This document shows, piece by piece, positions 25,523-34,017 of a stretch of 64,000 nucleotides of DNA; within the stretch, counting starts at the first letter, position 1; each line of letters opens with the position of its first letter. The translations under genes were made by a program, and so were the position numbers. This stretch comes from JBCBTD01 sp039818825 (GTDB lineage: Bacteria; Pseudomonadota; Alphaproteobacteria; Geminicoccales; Geminicoccaceae). Location of the stretch: positions 1-64,000 of the forward strand of contig JBCBTD010000001.1 of the NCBI GenBank assembly GCA_039818825.1. The letters are read 5' to 3'. Below the pieces are notes generated by a model. That model was not told where the DNA came from. It made no database searches and saw nothing but the letters and a program-made list of their open reading frames with translations.

Positions 25523-28500
25523 TCAACTACACCCCGTCGTGCTGCCACAGGTGTCGCACTTCAGACACGTGCCGTTCCTGACCAGCGTGAAGTTCCCGCA
25601 GGTGCCGCAGGGATCGCCCTCGTAGCCTTTCATGCGGGCGAGGGTGGCCTGTTCCAGGCGCTCGTCGTGGGGGGCGGGCTCGTAGGCGCTGCCGGCGTCG
25701 CTGAAGTGGGCAGCGCCGGCGGTGGATCCCGTGCGCGGAGGCTCGATCGGGGCGCCGTTCTCGCCGTGCAGGCCGCCGGTGAGGAGGCGCAGGTTGCCGC
25801 GGACGTAGCCGGAACTCGTGAAAAGGGCGAGCTGGCGGGCGGCGTCGCGGTCGCCGAGGTCGCCTTCGTCGACGCCTTGGCCGATGGCATCGTGGCGGAG
25901 GTCGCCCGGCACCACGTTGGCGAGGTCGGAGCGGTCGAGGTACGAGATGGCCAACTCACGGAACACGTAGTCGATGATCGAGGTGGCCATCTTGATGGTC
26001 TCGTTGCCCTGGACCGGGCCCGCCGGATCGAACCGGGTGTAGGAGAACGCCTCGACGAACTCCTCGAGCGGCACGCCATATTGCAGACCGATCGACACCG
26101 CGATGGCGAAGGAGTTCATCAGCGACCGAAAACCCGCACCCTCCTTGTGCATGTCGACGAAGATCTCGCCGAGGGTGCCGTCCTCGTACTCGCCGGTGCG
26201 CAGATAGACCTTGTGGCCGCCGACCACGGCTTTTTGGGTGTAACCCTTGCGGCGGTTGGGCAGCTTTTTGCGCTCGGTGATGATCCGCTCGATGATTTTT
26301 TCGGTGACCTGGACCACGGTCGATGCCTGCGGGCGGACCTCGTCCTCGTCGGCATCGTCGTCACCCAGCACCAGCGCCTGCAGCGGCTGCGAGAGCTTGG
26401 AGCCGTCGCGGTAGAGCGCCATGGCCTTGAGGCCCAGCTTCCACGCCTCCTGATAGGCGTCCTTGCAGTCCTCGACCGTGGCCTGCCGCGGCATGTTGAT
26501 GGTTTTCGAAATCGCGCCAGAGATGAACGGCTGAGCCGCAGCCATCATGCGGATGTGGCTGGACGTCGACAGGTAGCGCTTGCCGATCCGGCCGCAGGGG
26601 TTGGCGCAGTCGAAGACGGGCAGGTGCTCGTCCTTCAGGTGCGGCGCGCCCTCGACGGTCATCGACCCGCAGCAATAGAGGTTGGCGGCGTCGATCTGCG
26701 CCTTGGAGAAGCCGAGTGCCCGGAGCATGTCGAAGCCGGGGTCGTTGAGCTGGGCATCGGTGAAGCCCAGGCCGTTCTTGCAGAACTCGGCGCCGAGCGC
26801 GAAGCGGTTGAAGGCGTACTTGATGTCGAAGGTGGCGGGCAGGGCCGCCTCCAGGGTGTCCAGCACCTCGTTGGTGAAACCGCGCGCCTTGAGCGCCGCA
26901 TGGTCGATGCCCGGAGCATGGACGAGGCTGCCATGGCCGACGGCGTACTTCACGATGTCGTCGATCTCGGCGGGCGCGTAGCCGAGCGTCTCGAGCGCGC
27001 TCGGCACCATGCGGTTGATGATTTTGAAATAGCCGCCGCCGGCGAGCTTCTTGAACTTCACCAGCGCGAAGTCGGGCTCGATGCCGGTGGTGTCGCAGTC
27101 CATCACCAGGCCGATGGTGCCGGTGGGGGCGATCACCGTGGTCTGGGCGTTGCGCACGCCGTGCTGCTGCGCCAGCTCGACCGCGCGGTCCCACGAGGCG
27201 GCGGCGGCACCCACCAGCTCCGGGAAGGGGCAGTGGTCCTGGTCGAGGGCGACCGGCTTGGTGTGCAGGTGCTCGTAGCCGGTCGTGGCACCGTGGGCGG
27301 CGCGACGGTGGTTGCGCAGCACCTTGAGCGTGGCGTCCTGGTTGTCCTCGTAGCCCGGGAAGGCACCGAGCTCGGCGGCCATCTCGGCCGAGGTGAGGTA
27401 CGCCGTGCCGGTCATGACCGCGGACAGGGCACCGGCCAGCGCCCGGCCCTCGTCGCTGTCGTAGGAGTGGCCGAGCGACATGAGGAGCCCGCCGAGATTG
27501 GCGTAGCCGAGGCCGAGGGTGCGATAGCGATAGGAGAGCTCGGCGATCCGCGCACTCGGGAACTGCGCCATCATCACCGAGATTTCGAGGACGATGGTCC
27601 AAAGCCTGACGGCGTGCTGGTAGCGCTCGAGGTCGAAGCCGCCCTTGGCGGTGCGGAAGGTCATCAGGTTCAACGACGCCAGATTGCAGGCGGTGTCGTC
27701 GAGGAACATGTACTCGGAGCAGGGGTTGGACGCGTGGATGCGCCCGCCCATCGGGCAGGTGTGCCAGTCGTTGATGGTGGTGTCGAACTGGATGCCGGGG
27801 TCGGCCGAGGCCCACGCGGCAAGCGCCACCTTGTCCCACAGCTCGCGCGCCTTGATGGTCTTGGCGGCCTGGCCGTCGGTGCGGCGGATCAGCTTCCACT
27901 CGCCGTTGGCGACGACCCGATCCAGGAAGTCGTCGGTGACGCGGATCGAGTTGTTGGAGTTCTGCCCGGCCACCGAGACGTAGGCCTCGCCGTCCCAGTC
28001 GACGCTGTAGGCCGGGACGTCGATCGCGGTATAGCCCTGGCGGGCATAGAGGATCGCCTGCTGCAGTGCCGCTTCCGGCAGCTGCACCTTGCGCGCGGCC
28101 TTGATCGCCCGGCGGAGGTCCGGGTTCTTCGACGGCTCGAAGCGGTCATCGCCGTCGGCGACGCCTTCGTGGCAAGCGCGGAGGACGGCGTTGAGGTGCT
28201 CGGCCAGGAGCTTCGAGCCGGCGACCAGCGCCGCCACCTTCTGCTCCTCGATCACCTTCCACATGACGTAAGCTTCGATGTCCGGGTGATCGGCGTCGAC
28301 CACCACCATCTTCGCCGCCCGCCGAGTCGTGCCGCCGGACTTGATGGCGCCGGCGGCGCGGTCGCCGATCTTGAGGAACGACATCAGCCCCGACGACTTG
28401 CCGCCGCCGGACAGGGGCTCGCTCTCGCCGCGCAAGTTGGAGAAGTTGGTCCCGGTGCCCGAGCCGTACTTGAAGAGGCGTGCCTCGCGGACCCACAGGT

Positions 28501-29146
28501 CCATGATCCCGCCCTCGTTGACGAGATCGTCCTGGATCGACTGGATGAAGCAGGCGTGCGGCTGGGGGTGCTCGTAGGCAGAAGCGGAAAGGCGCAAGGA
28601 GCCACTGTCCGGGTCGCAGAAGTAGTGACCCTGCGCCGGGCCGTCGATGCCGTAGGCCCAGTGCAGTCCCGTGTTGAACCACTGCGGCGAGTTGGGCGCC
28701 GACACCTGCAGGGCGAGCATCGCCCGCAGCTCGTCGAAGAACGCGCGGGCGTCGTCCTCGCTGTCGAAATAGCCGCCCTTCCAACCCCAATAGGTCCAGG
28801 TGCCGGCAAGGCGGTCGAACACCTGCTTGGCGCTCCGTTCGCCGGTGCTGCGGGCGTCCTCGTCGCTGTCGGCCAGCGCCTCGTCGTCGGCCACCGAGCG
28901 CTGTAGCCACGAGGGCGTTCCGGTTTCCGGCACCCGGCGCAGCGCGGTGGGGAGGCCAGCCTTGCGGAAGTACTTCTGCGCGAGCACGTCCACGGCGACC
29001 TGCGACCAAGCCTCGGGAACCTCGACCCCGTCGAGACGAAACACGATCGAGCCGTCCGGGTTGCGGATCTCGCTCACCGCCGTGCGGAAGGGGATGCCGC
29101 TGTAAGGGGACTTGGTCTTCTGGGTGAACCGCCGCTCGATCTGCAT
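25523..29146 (-). CDS. nrdJ: adenosylcobalamin-dependent (class II) ribonucleotide reductase
   Basis: A 1207-residue enzyme that converts ribonucleotides to deoxyribonucleotides using vitamin B12, with or without oxygen. Seen: SAPNSPQWFNTG, GSGTGTNFSNLRGE, the radical-site motif NPCSEYMFLDDTACNLASLN, the IAPTGTIGLVMDCDTTG loop, and a C-terminal cysteine-rich tail (CGTCGNF, CLKCDTCG) that re-reduces the active site and may bind zinc. The start has AGGAGAG upstream. This is the long alphaproteobacterial NrdJ form. No nrdAB or cobalamin riboswitch was found beside it. A very long opposite-strand frame is a shadow. Confidence 0.97.
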   Translation of the reverse strand: MQIERRFTQKTKSPYSGIPFRTAVSEIRNPDGSIVFRLDGVEVPEAWSQVAVDVLAQKYFRKAGLPTALRRVPETGTPSWLQRSVADDEALADSDEDARSTGERSAKQVFDRLAGTWTYWGWKGGYFDSEDDARAFFDELRAMLALQVSAPNSPQWFNTGLHWAYGIDGPAQGHYFCDPDSGSLRLSASAYEHPQPHACFIQSIQDDLVNEGGIMDLWVREARLFKYGSGTGTNFSNLRGESEPLSGGGKSSGLMSFLKIGDRAAGAIKSGGTTRRAAKMVVVDADHPDIEAYVMWKVIEEQKVAALVAGSKLLAEHLNAVLRACHEGVADGDDRFEPSKNPDLRRAIKAARKVQLPEAALQQAILYARQGYTAIDVPAYSVDWDGEAYVSVAGQNSNNSIRVTDDFLDRVVANGEWKLIRRTDGQAAKTIKARELWDKVALAAWASADPGIQFDTTINDWHTCPMGGRIHASNPCSEYMFLDDTACNLASLNLMTFRTAKGGFDLERYQHAVRLWTIVLEISVMMAQFPSARIAELSYRYRTLGLGYANLGGLLMSLGHSYDSDEGRALAGALSAVMTGTAYLTSAEMAAELGAFPGYEDNQDATLKVLRNHRRAAHGATTGYEHLHTKPVALDQDHCPFPELVGAAAASWDRAVELAQQHGVRNAQTTVIAPTGTIGLVMDCDTTGIEPDFALVKFKKLAGGGYFKIINRMVPSALETLGYAPAEIDDIVKYAVGHGSLVHAPGIDHAALKARGFTNEVLDTLEAALPATFDIKYAFNRFALGAEFCKNGLGFTDAQLNDPGFDMLRALGFSKAQIDAANLYCCGSMTVEGAPHLKDEHLPVFDCANPCGRIGKRYLSTSSHIRMMAAAQPFISGAISKTINMPRQATVEDCKDAYQEAWKLGLKAMALYRDGSKLSQPLQALVLGDDDADEDEVRPQASTVVQVTEKIIERIITERKKLPNRRKGYTQKAVVGGHKVYLRTGEYEDGTLGEIFVDMHKEGAGFRSLMNSFAIAVSIGLQYGVPLEEFVEAFSYTRFDPAGPVQGNETIKMATSIIDYVFRELAISYLDRSDLANVVPGDLRHDAIGQGVDEGDLGDRDAARQLALFTSSGYVRGNLRLLTGGLHGENGAPIEPPRTGSTAGAAHFSDAGSAYEPAPHDERLEQATLARMKGYEGDPCGTCGNFTLVRNGTCLKCDTCGSTTGCS

Positions 29147-29665
29147 CGCACTCTCCTGTCCGCGCCTGTTGCCGGCGTCCGCCCGAACCCGAAACCGTCA
29201 GCCGGTCCAGCGTGCTGAGGCGGCTGGATAGCTGGGTGTTGTTCAATTTTGTCCACAAGCTGCCGAACACGACCCCGGTGCCATCGACCAGTCTCACGTC
29301 CGCAACACACTGAAACTCACTTCGCGCCCAACATCTAGGGGTGTTCGTCCGCCACTGCCCAAAATCTTGTGGACAACACGCGATCCTCACATCGACTCGT
29401 CGTTCTTAACATGGCGCCCCGCACACGCCCACCGCCCACGACGCTTTCACGGCGCCGTTCCAACAGCTTATCCCCAGCTTTTACCAGGAGACTCCAGCAC
29501 GCTGCGATCCACTCCGCGGCGATGGAGCCGCGACTCCATCGATGGAGAGCGCTTCGAAGGCTGAATGGCAGGACCTTTTGCCCGCCCGTCCAGGACTTTC
29601 GCGGCGTGGACCGCCGCCAGCGACCGGCTCATAGTCCGCTCGAGCTTCCGAGAGGACGGCGGCGT
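29147..29665. promoter_or_regulatory. nrdJ / complex I divergent region with DnaA-box-like sites
   Basis: 519 nt between divergent nrdJ and the NDUFA12-type gene. TTGTCCACAAG (29249-29259) and its exact inverted copy CTTGTGGACAA (29366-29376) flank a 106-bp spacer; each holds TTGTCCACA, one base off the DnaA-box consensus. A related CTTATCCCCA lies near 29466. DnaA controls nrd genes in Escherichia coli, so regulation of nrdJ is plausible. No convincing NrdR box or B12 riboswitch was seen. Confidence 0.5.
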
Positions 29666-30046
29666 ATGCTGCGTTGGTTGAGTTTCAACCGTTTGGGCAC
29701 GTACCTTCTCACCCGCCGGCAAGGCGAGCGTGTGGGCGAGGACGAGTTCGGCAACACCTATTATCGCGAACGCGGCGCCGAGGATTGGCGGCGCCAGCGC
29801 CGATGGGTGGTCTATTCCGATGACGACGAGCCCGAAGGCTCGCGGGTGCCGCCCGGCTGGGCCGGTTGGCTCCACCATCGGCTGCGCTTCGCCCCGACCG
29901 AACAGCCGCTGCCGGCGCCGCGCTGGGAGCGGGAGCACCTGCCGAACCTGACCGGCACCGCCGAAGCCTACGTGCCGGCCGGCCACGTCCGGCGCGGCGG
30001 CAAGCGCGACAAGGCCACCGGCGACTACGAGGCGTGGAAGCCCTGA
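29666..30046 (+). CDS. NADH:ubiquinone oxidoreductase NDUFA12-type subunit
   Basis: A 126-residue accessory subunit of respiratory complex I, the bacterial counterpart of mitochondrial NDUFA12 (B17.2), found in alphaproteobacteria. Hallmarks: EDEFGNTYYRER, RRWVVYSDDDEPEGSRVPPGW and WLHH in the middle, with the conserved YEAWKP at the end. GAGG lies upstream of the ATG. It is encoded alone, far from a nuo operon, as is usual for this gene. It stops 6 nt before the end of the convergent DsbA-like gene. Confidence 0.95.
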   Translation: MLRWLSFNRLGTYLLTRRQGERVGEDEFGNTYYRERGAEDWRRQRRWVVYSDDDEPEGSRVPPGWAGWLHHRLRFAPTEQPLPAPRWEREHLPNLTGTAEAYVPAGHVRRGGKRDKATGDYEAWKP

Positions 30047-30052
30047 TCGGGC

Positions 30053-30682
30053 TCAGCGATCGTGCTGCTCGCCGCTGAGCCGACGTTCGGTCAGCGCTAG
30101 CTCGACCAGGGCGGCGAATGCCGGCTCAGGCTGCAGACCCGCGATGGCGTAAGCCCCGTCGATCACCGTCAGCGGCACGGCGTTGACACCGGCGATGCGC
30201 GCGGCACGGTCAGCACGCTCGACCACCTGCGCCGCGTCGGTGCCAGCGGCGATCAGCGCGGCCACCGTCTTGCCGTCGGCCACCTCGCCGAGTGCGGCCG
30301 CGACGTCCTCAGCCTCGACCAGCGGGCGAGCTTCCCTGAAGTGCGCGTCGAACAGCCGGCGGGCGATCTCGACCCGCTTGGCGGTTTCCGCTGCGAGAAC
30401 GACTCCGTGTGTCAGGCGTGAGTCGATCGGTGCGGTGAGGCTTGCCGTCGCGAACGGTACGTCCAGCTCGGCGGCGTGGCGAGCCGCCATCAAGGCGGCC
30501 TCGGACCCGGGCAGGACACGCTCTTTCGGCCGCAGCAGGAACGGGTGCCACTCCAGGTTGATCGAGGACCCGAGCGCACGAACCAACGTCGCCAGGGTCA
30601 AATGGGTCCACGGACAAGCCAGATCGCCCAGCAGCCGGACGTCGAGACGCCGGCTGGAGTTGCTGGATAGCTCATCCATCAA
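30053..30682 (-). CDS. DsbA-family thioredoxin-fold protein (FrnE-like)
   Basis: A 209-residue cytoplasmic protein of the DsbA / 2-hydroxychromene-2-carboxylate isomerase superfamily. The motif is ACPWTHLTL, so the usual second redox cysteine is replaced by Thr. The cis-Pro segment GVNAVPLTVIDGAYAI is intact. With one cysteine it is more likely an isomerase-like or glutathione-using enzyme than a disulfide oxidase. Its start overlaps the stop of the VOC gene by 4 nt, so it is the distal gene of a unit reading fabI-aroC-VOC-DsbA-like. Confidence 0.85.
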   Translation of the reverse strand: MMDELSSNSSRRLDVRLLGDLACPWTHLTLATLVRALGSSINLEWHPFLLRPKERVLPGSEAALMAARHAAELDVPFATASLTAPIDSRLTHGVVLAAETAKRVEIARRLFDAHFREARPLVEAEDVAAALGEVADGKTVAALIAAGTDAAQVVERADRAARIAGVNAVPLTVIDGAYAIAGLQPEPAFAALVELALTERRLSGEQHDR

Positions 30683-31134
30683 CGGTCCATCGTCGGGCTG
30701 TGGACAACATCGGGGAGAACGTCGCCGTCATCGAACCCCCAGATCGACGGTGCCGCCAATTCGAGGCTGTTGCCGGCCGGATCGCGAAAGTAGAGCGAGC
30801 GCCCGCCGCGCGGCCAACTTGCCTCCTGCTCGATGCCGACACCGGCCGCCTCCAGCCGCACGCGCCAATCGTCCAAGGCGCTGTCGGCAACGGCGAAGGC
30901 GACGTGGCCCGGACCGTTGGCGCCATGAGGAGGCACGGACGTCGACGTGCTGGCTCTGGCCGGATCGAACAGGAGGAGCATCGCCCGCTCGAGCCGGAAG
31001 AACGCGAAGAGTGGTGGCCGGTAGGCGCTCTCCTCGAGGCCGAGGACGGCGCCGTAGAAGTGCCGTGCCCGTTCGAGGTCGTCGACGTAGAGCGTCGTTT
31101 CCAGCACGGCGCGAAGCGGCCGTGGCTCGGTCAT
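30679..31134 (-). CDS. VOC/glyoxalase-family protein
   Basis: A 151-residue single-domain vicinal-oxygen-chelate protein. Two beta-alpha-beta-beta-beta modules are visible: LETTLYVDDLERARHFYGAVLGL and the later GHVAFAVADSALDDW ending in LYFRDPAGNSLELAAPSIW. His and Glu ligands are in the expected places. The substrate is unknown, since members range from glyoxalase to antibiotic-binding proteins. It is linked by 4-nt overlaps to aroC upstream and to the DsbA-like gene downstream. Confidence 0.9.
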   Translation of the reverse strand: MTEPRPLRAVLETTLYVDDLERARHFYGAVLGLEESAYRPPLFAFFRLERAMLLLFDPARASTSTSVPPHGANGPGHVAFAVADSALDDWRVRLEAAGVGIEQEASWPRGGRSLYFRDPAGNSLELAAPSIWGFDDGDVLPDVVHSPTMDR

Positions 31135-32228
31135 GCGTCGGTGCCGTGCTGGCGGGGACGGGGCCCGAGCGCGCGGTCGCGGAGCAGATGGTCGGCGAGC
31201 ACCACGGCCAGCATGGCTTCACCCACCGGCACCGCGCGGATGCCGACGCACGGATCGTGGCGGCCTTTGGTGCGCACGTCGGCGTCGTTGCCGAACCGAT
31301 CCACGGTCCGCCGAGGCGTCAGGATCGAGCTGGTCGGTTTGACGGCGAAGCGCACGACGACGTCCTGGCCAGTGCTCAACCCGCCAAGGATACCGCCTGC
31401 GTGATTGGCGAGGAAGGCCGGCTGGCCGCCGACCATGCGCATCTCGTCGGCGTTGCCTTCGCCGGTATTGCGTGCCGCAGCGAACCCGTCGCCGATCTCC
31501 ACCGCTTTGACCGCGTTGATCGACATCATCGCCTTGGCGAGGTCCGCGTCGAGCTTGTCGTAGACCGGATCGCCGAGGCCCGCTGGCACGCCCTCGGCGA
31601 CGACTTCGACGACCGCGCCGACCGACGAGCCAGCCTTGCGCACCGCATCGAGGCGCGCTTCCCACCGCACTGCCGCTTCCTGATCCGGGCACCAGAAGGG
31701 ATTGGCCTCGACCGTCGCCCAGTCGCAACGTTCACGGTCAACCGGGTCGCCGCCGAGCTCGACCAGGGCGCCACGAATTCGCGTGCCCGCCGGGAGAACC
31801 CGCCGGGCCACGGCGCCAGCGGCGACCCGCATCGCCGTTTCGCGGGCGCTCGACCGGCCGCCGCCACGGTGATCGCGAATGCCGTATTTCACGTCGTAGG
31901 TGTAGTCGGCATGTCCGGGCCGATAGAGGTCGGCGATGTCCCCGTAGTCCTTGGAGCGCTGATCCTCGTTCCGCACCAGCAGGCCGATCGGGGTCCCGGT
32001 GGTGAGACCGTCGAGCGTGCCGGAGAGGATTTCGACGGTGTCGGATTCGCGCCGTTGGGTGACGAAACGCGACTGGCCCGGTCGACGGCGATCCAGCCAG
32101 GACTGGATCCACGCGGCGTCGAGCGGCAGGCCGGGCGGTGCACCATCGATCGTGCAGCCGATCGCCGGCCCGTGGCTCTCGCCGAAGGTGGTGAAGCGGA
32201 AGGCGCTGCCGAAGCTGTTGCCGGCCAA
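31131..32228 (-). CDS. aroC: chorismate synthase
   Basis: A 365-residue enzyme that makes chorismate from EPSP with reduced FMN, the last common step to aromatic amino acids. Signature stretches: FRFTTFGESHGPAIG, RRRPGQSRFVTQR, YGIRDHRGGGRSSARET (signature), GNADEMRMV and KPTSSI. The start appears to be TTG 32228, 5 nt after the fabI stop, because the protein then begins at the family's usual NSFG segment and no ATG is available. Translation is likely coupled to fabI. Confidence 0.96.
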   Translation of the reverse strand: MAGNSFGSAFRFTTFGESHGPAIGCTIDGAPPGLPLDAAWIQSWLDRRRPGQSRFVTQRRESDTVEILSGTLDGLTTGTPIGLLVRNEDQRSKDYGDIADLYRPGHADYTYDVKYGIRDHRGGGRSSARETAMRVAAGAVARRVLPAGTRIRGALVELGGDPVDRERCDWATVEANPFWCPDQEAAVRWEARLDAVRKAGSSVGAVVEVVAEGVPAGLGDPVYDKLDADLAKAMMSINAVKAVEIGDGFAAARNTGEGNADEMRMVGGQPAFLANHAGGILGGLSTGQDVVVRFAVKPTSSILTPRRTVDRFGNDADVRTKGRHDPCVGIRAVPVGEAMLAVVLADHLLRDRALGPRPRQHGTDA

Positions 32229-32233
32229 CGCGC

Positions 32234-33052
32234 TCAGCCGCTGACGGTGGCGATGTCGGGCGCGTCCACCGATTTCATGCCGACGACGTGGTAACCGGAA
32301 TCGACGTGCAACACTTCGCCGGTGGTGCCGGCGCCGAGGTCCGAAAGCAGGTAGGTGGCGGCACCACCGACGTCGCCGAGCGTGGTGTTGCGCTTGAGTG
32401 GCGAATTGAGTTCGTTCCACTTGAGGATGTAACGGAAGTCGCCGATGCCCGAAGCGGCGAGGGTCCGGATCGGTCCTGCGGAAATGGCGTTGACGCGAAT
32501 GCCGCGACCACCGAAGTCGACTGCCAGATAGCGGACACTGGCTTCGAGCGCGGCCTTGGCCACGCCCATGACGTTGTAGTGAGGCACTACGCGCTCGGCG
32601 CCGGCGTAGGTCAAGGTCAACAGGCTGCCGCCCTCGCTCATCATGGGTTCGGCGCGGCGGCACGCTTCGGTGAACGAGTAGCAGGAGATGGCCATGCTGC
32701 GGGTGAAGTTCTCGAGCGTCGTGTCACAGTAGCGGCCGCGCAGCTCGTCCTTGTCCGAGAAGGCGATGGCGTGAACCAGGAAGTCGAGATGACCCCAGCG
32801 CGCTGCCAGCGTGCCGAAGGCCTCGTCCAGTTGCACCGGATCGGCGACGTCGCCCGGCAAAACGAGGTTCGAGCCGACCTCTTCCGCGAGCGGCAGGACG
32901 CGCTTCAGCAACGCCTCGCCCTGGTAGGTGAAGGCGAGTTCGGCACCGTGGGCGTGCGCCGCGCGGGCAATGCCCCAAGCGATCGACCGGTCGTTGGCCA
33001 TGCCCATGACGAGGCCACGTTTTCCGGCCAATAGCGGTCCGCTCTGGATCAT
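32234..33052 (-). CDS. fabI: enoyl-[acyl-carrier-protein] reductase (NADH)
   Basis: A 272-residue short-chain dehydrogenase that completes each fatty-acid elongation cycle. Seen: the FabI nucleotide motif GMANDRSIAWGIARA, catalytic Tyr/Lys in YNVMGVAKAALE (Y-x6-K), NAISAGPIRTLAASGI and the late HVDSGYHVVGM. AGGAGA lies upstream of ATG 33052. This is the triclosan-sensitive FabI type. It is transcribed with aroC and the two genes after it. Confidence 0.97.
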   Translation of the reverse strand: MIQSGPLLAGKRGLVMGMANDRSIAWGIARAAHAHGAELAFTYQGEALLKRVLPLAEEVGSNLVLPGDVADPVQLDEAFGTLAARWGHLDFLVHAIAFSDKDELRGRYCDTTLENFTRSMAISCYSFTEACRRAEPMMSEGGSLLTLTYAGAERVVPHYNVMGVAKAALEASVRYLAVDFGGRGIRVNAISAGPIRTLAASGIGDFRYILKWNELNSPLKRNTTLGDVGGAATYLLSDLGAGTTGEVLHVDSGYHVVGMKSVDAPDIATVSG

Positions 33053-33104
33053 GAAGGTCTCCTGGTTGGCAGGGTGGCGCATCCTAGCCGCGGGCACCGG
33101 CGCT

Positions 33105-33959
33105 TCAAGTGCGGGCGCGGAGCAACGCGGCGTTGAATTCGCAGCCGAACAGCACGACCCCGGCAACCACGTAGAAGAAGACGAGCGTGGCGGCGACGCC
33201 GCCGAGACTGCCGTAGGTGATCGAATAGGTGGCGACGTGCTCGAGATAGAACGTGAAGGCGACGGTCGCCCCATACCAGGCAGCGACCGCCAGCACCGCA
33301 CCGGGCAGGGTGTCGACCAAGCGCAACTGTGGCCGCGGTAACACTTTGTAGAGGATGGCGGTGAACAGGATCAGCAAGGCGACGCCGACGATCGGTCCCG
33401 CCAACGGCACGTCGACGTCGGCCAGGGACGGCCGATCGAGCAAGGCGGCGATGCCTTTCAGAACCAGCGGCACGACCACGACCGAGATCGTCGCCAGCAG
33501 GACGCTGGCGGCAAAGGCGAGCGTGACCGCGAGGCTATGTAGCCGCCGCCACCACAACTGGCGCTGCTGTTGGACGTGGTAGGCGAGGTTGAATGCGTAA
33601 CGTAGGGCTTCGAAACCGGACGAGGCGACCCACAGCGCCGCGAGGAAGCCGAAGGTCACCGTGCCGGTGCGCGGCGCGCCGGCGATGTCGCGGGCGACCG
33701 GCCCCAGGGCCGCCGCAACGTCTTCAGGCAACTCGGCCAAAGCGACTTCGAGAACTTCCGTCGCCGCTTCGGTCGAACCCACCGCGGCAGCGAGTGCGAC
33801 GACGATCACCAGGAACGGAAAGAGCGACAACAGGGCGACGAATGCCAGGTGACCGGCCACCACGGCTTGCTGATGATCGTTGAACGCTCTGGTTGCCTCA
33901 CGCAGAACTTGCGCTATCTTGACGATAAATGAGACGGACGGCTGGTCAGGCCTAGGCAC
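33105..33959 (-). CDS. YihY/BrkB-family inner-membrane protein
   Basis: A 284-residue membrane protein with about six transmembrane helices. Family hallmarks: FNDHQQAVVAGHLAFVALLSLFPFLV near the N-terminus, WVASSGFEALRYAFNLAY, and the last helices with YGSLGGVAATLVFFYVVA. Proteins of this group were once named RNase BN, wrongly; transport or envelope roles are now suspected. The start is GTG. A short gap separates it from fabI, and its other end is divergent from ilvD. Confidence 0.93.
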   Translation of the reverse strand: MPRPDQPSVSFIVKIAQVLREATRAFNDHQQAVVAGHLAFVALLSLFPFLVIVVALAAAVGSTEAATEVLEVALAELPEDVAAALGPVARDIAGAPRTGTVTFGFLAALWVASSGFEALRYAFNLAYHVQQQRQLWWRRLHSLAVTLAFAASVLLATISVVVVPLVLKGIAALLDRPSLADVDVPLAGPIVGVALLILFTAILYKVLPRPQLRLVDTLPGAVLAVAAWYGATVAFTFYLEHVATYSITYGSLGGVAATLVFFYVVAGVVLFGCEFNAALLRART

Positions 33960-34017
33960 GGCTCGTTCCTCTACTTAAGCTCCGCTGCCGCTTCATGATC
34001 GTCAAGGAACGCCCCGG

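Noticed and set aside
25667..28906. Very long open frame opposite to nrdJ
   Set aside because: It is the high-GC mirror of nrdJ, with no recognisable domain, no ribosome site and a composition typical of antisense frames.
29147..29665. Possible cobalamin riboswitch or NrdR box before nrdJ
   Set aside because: No B12-box or paired NrdR boxes could be found; only the DnaA-like repeats stand out.
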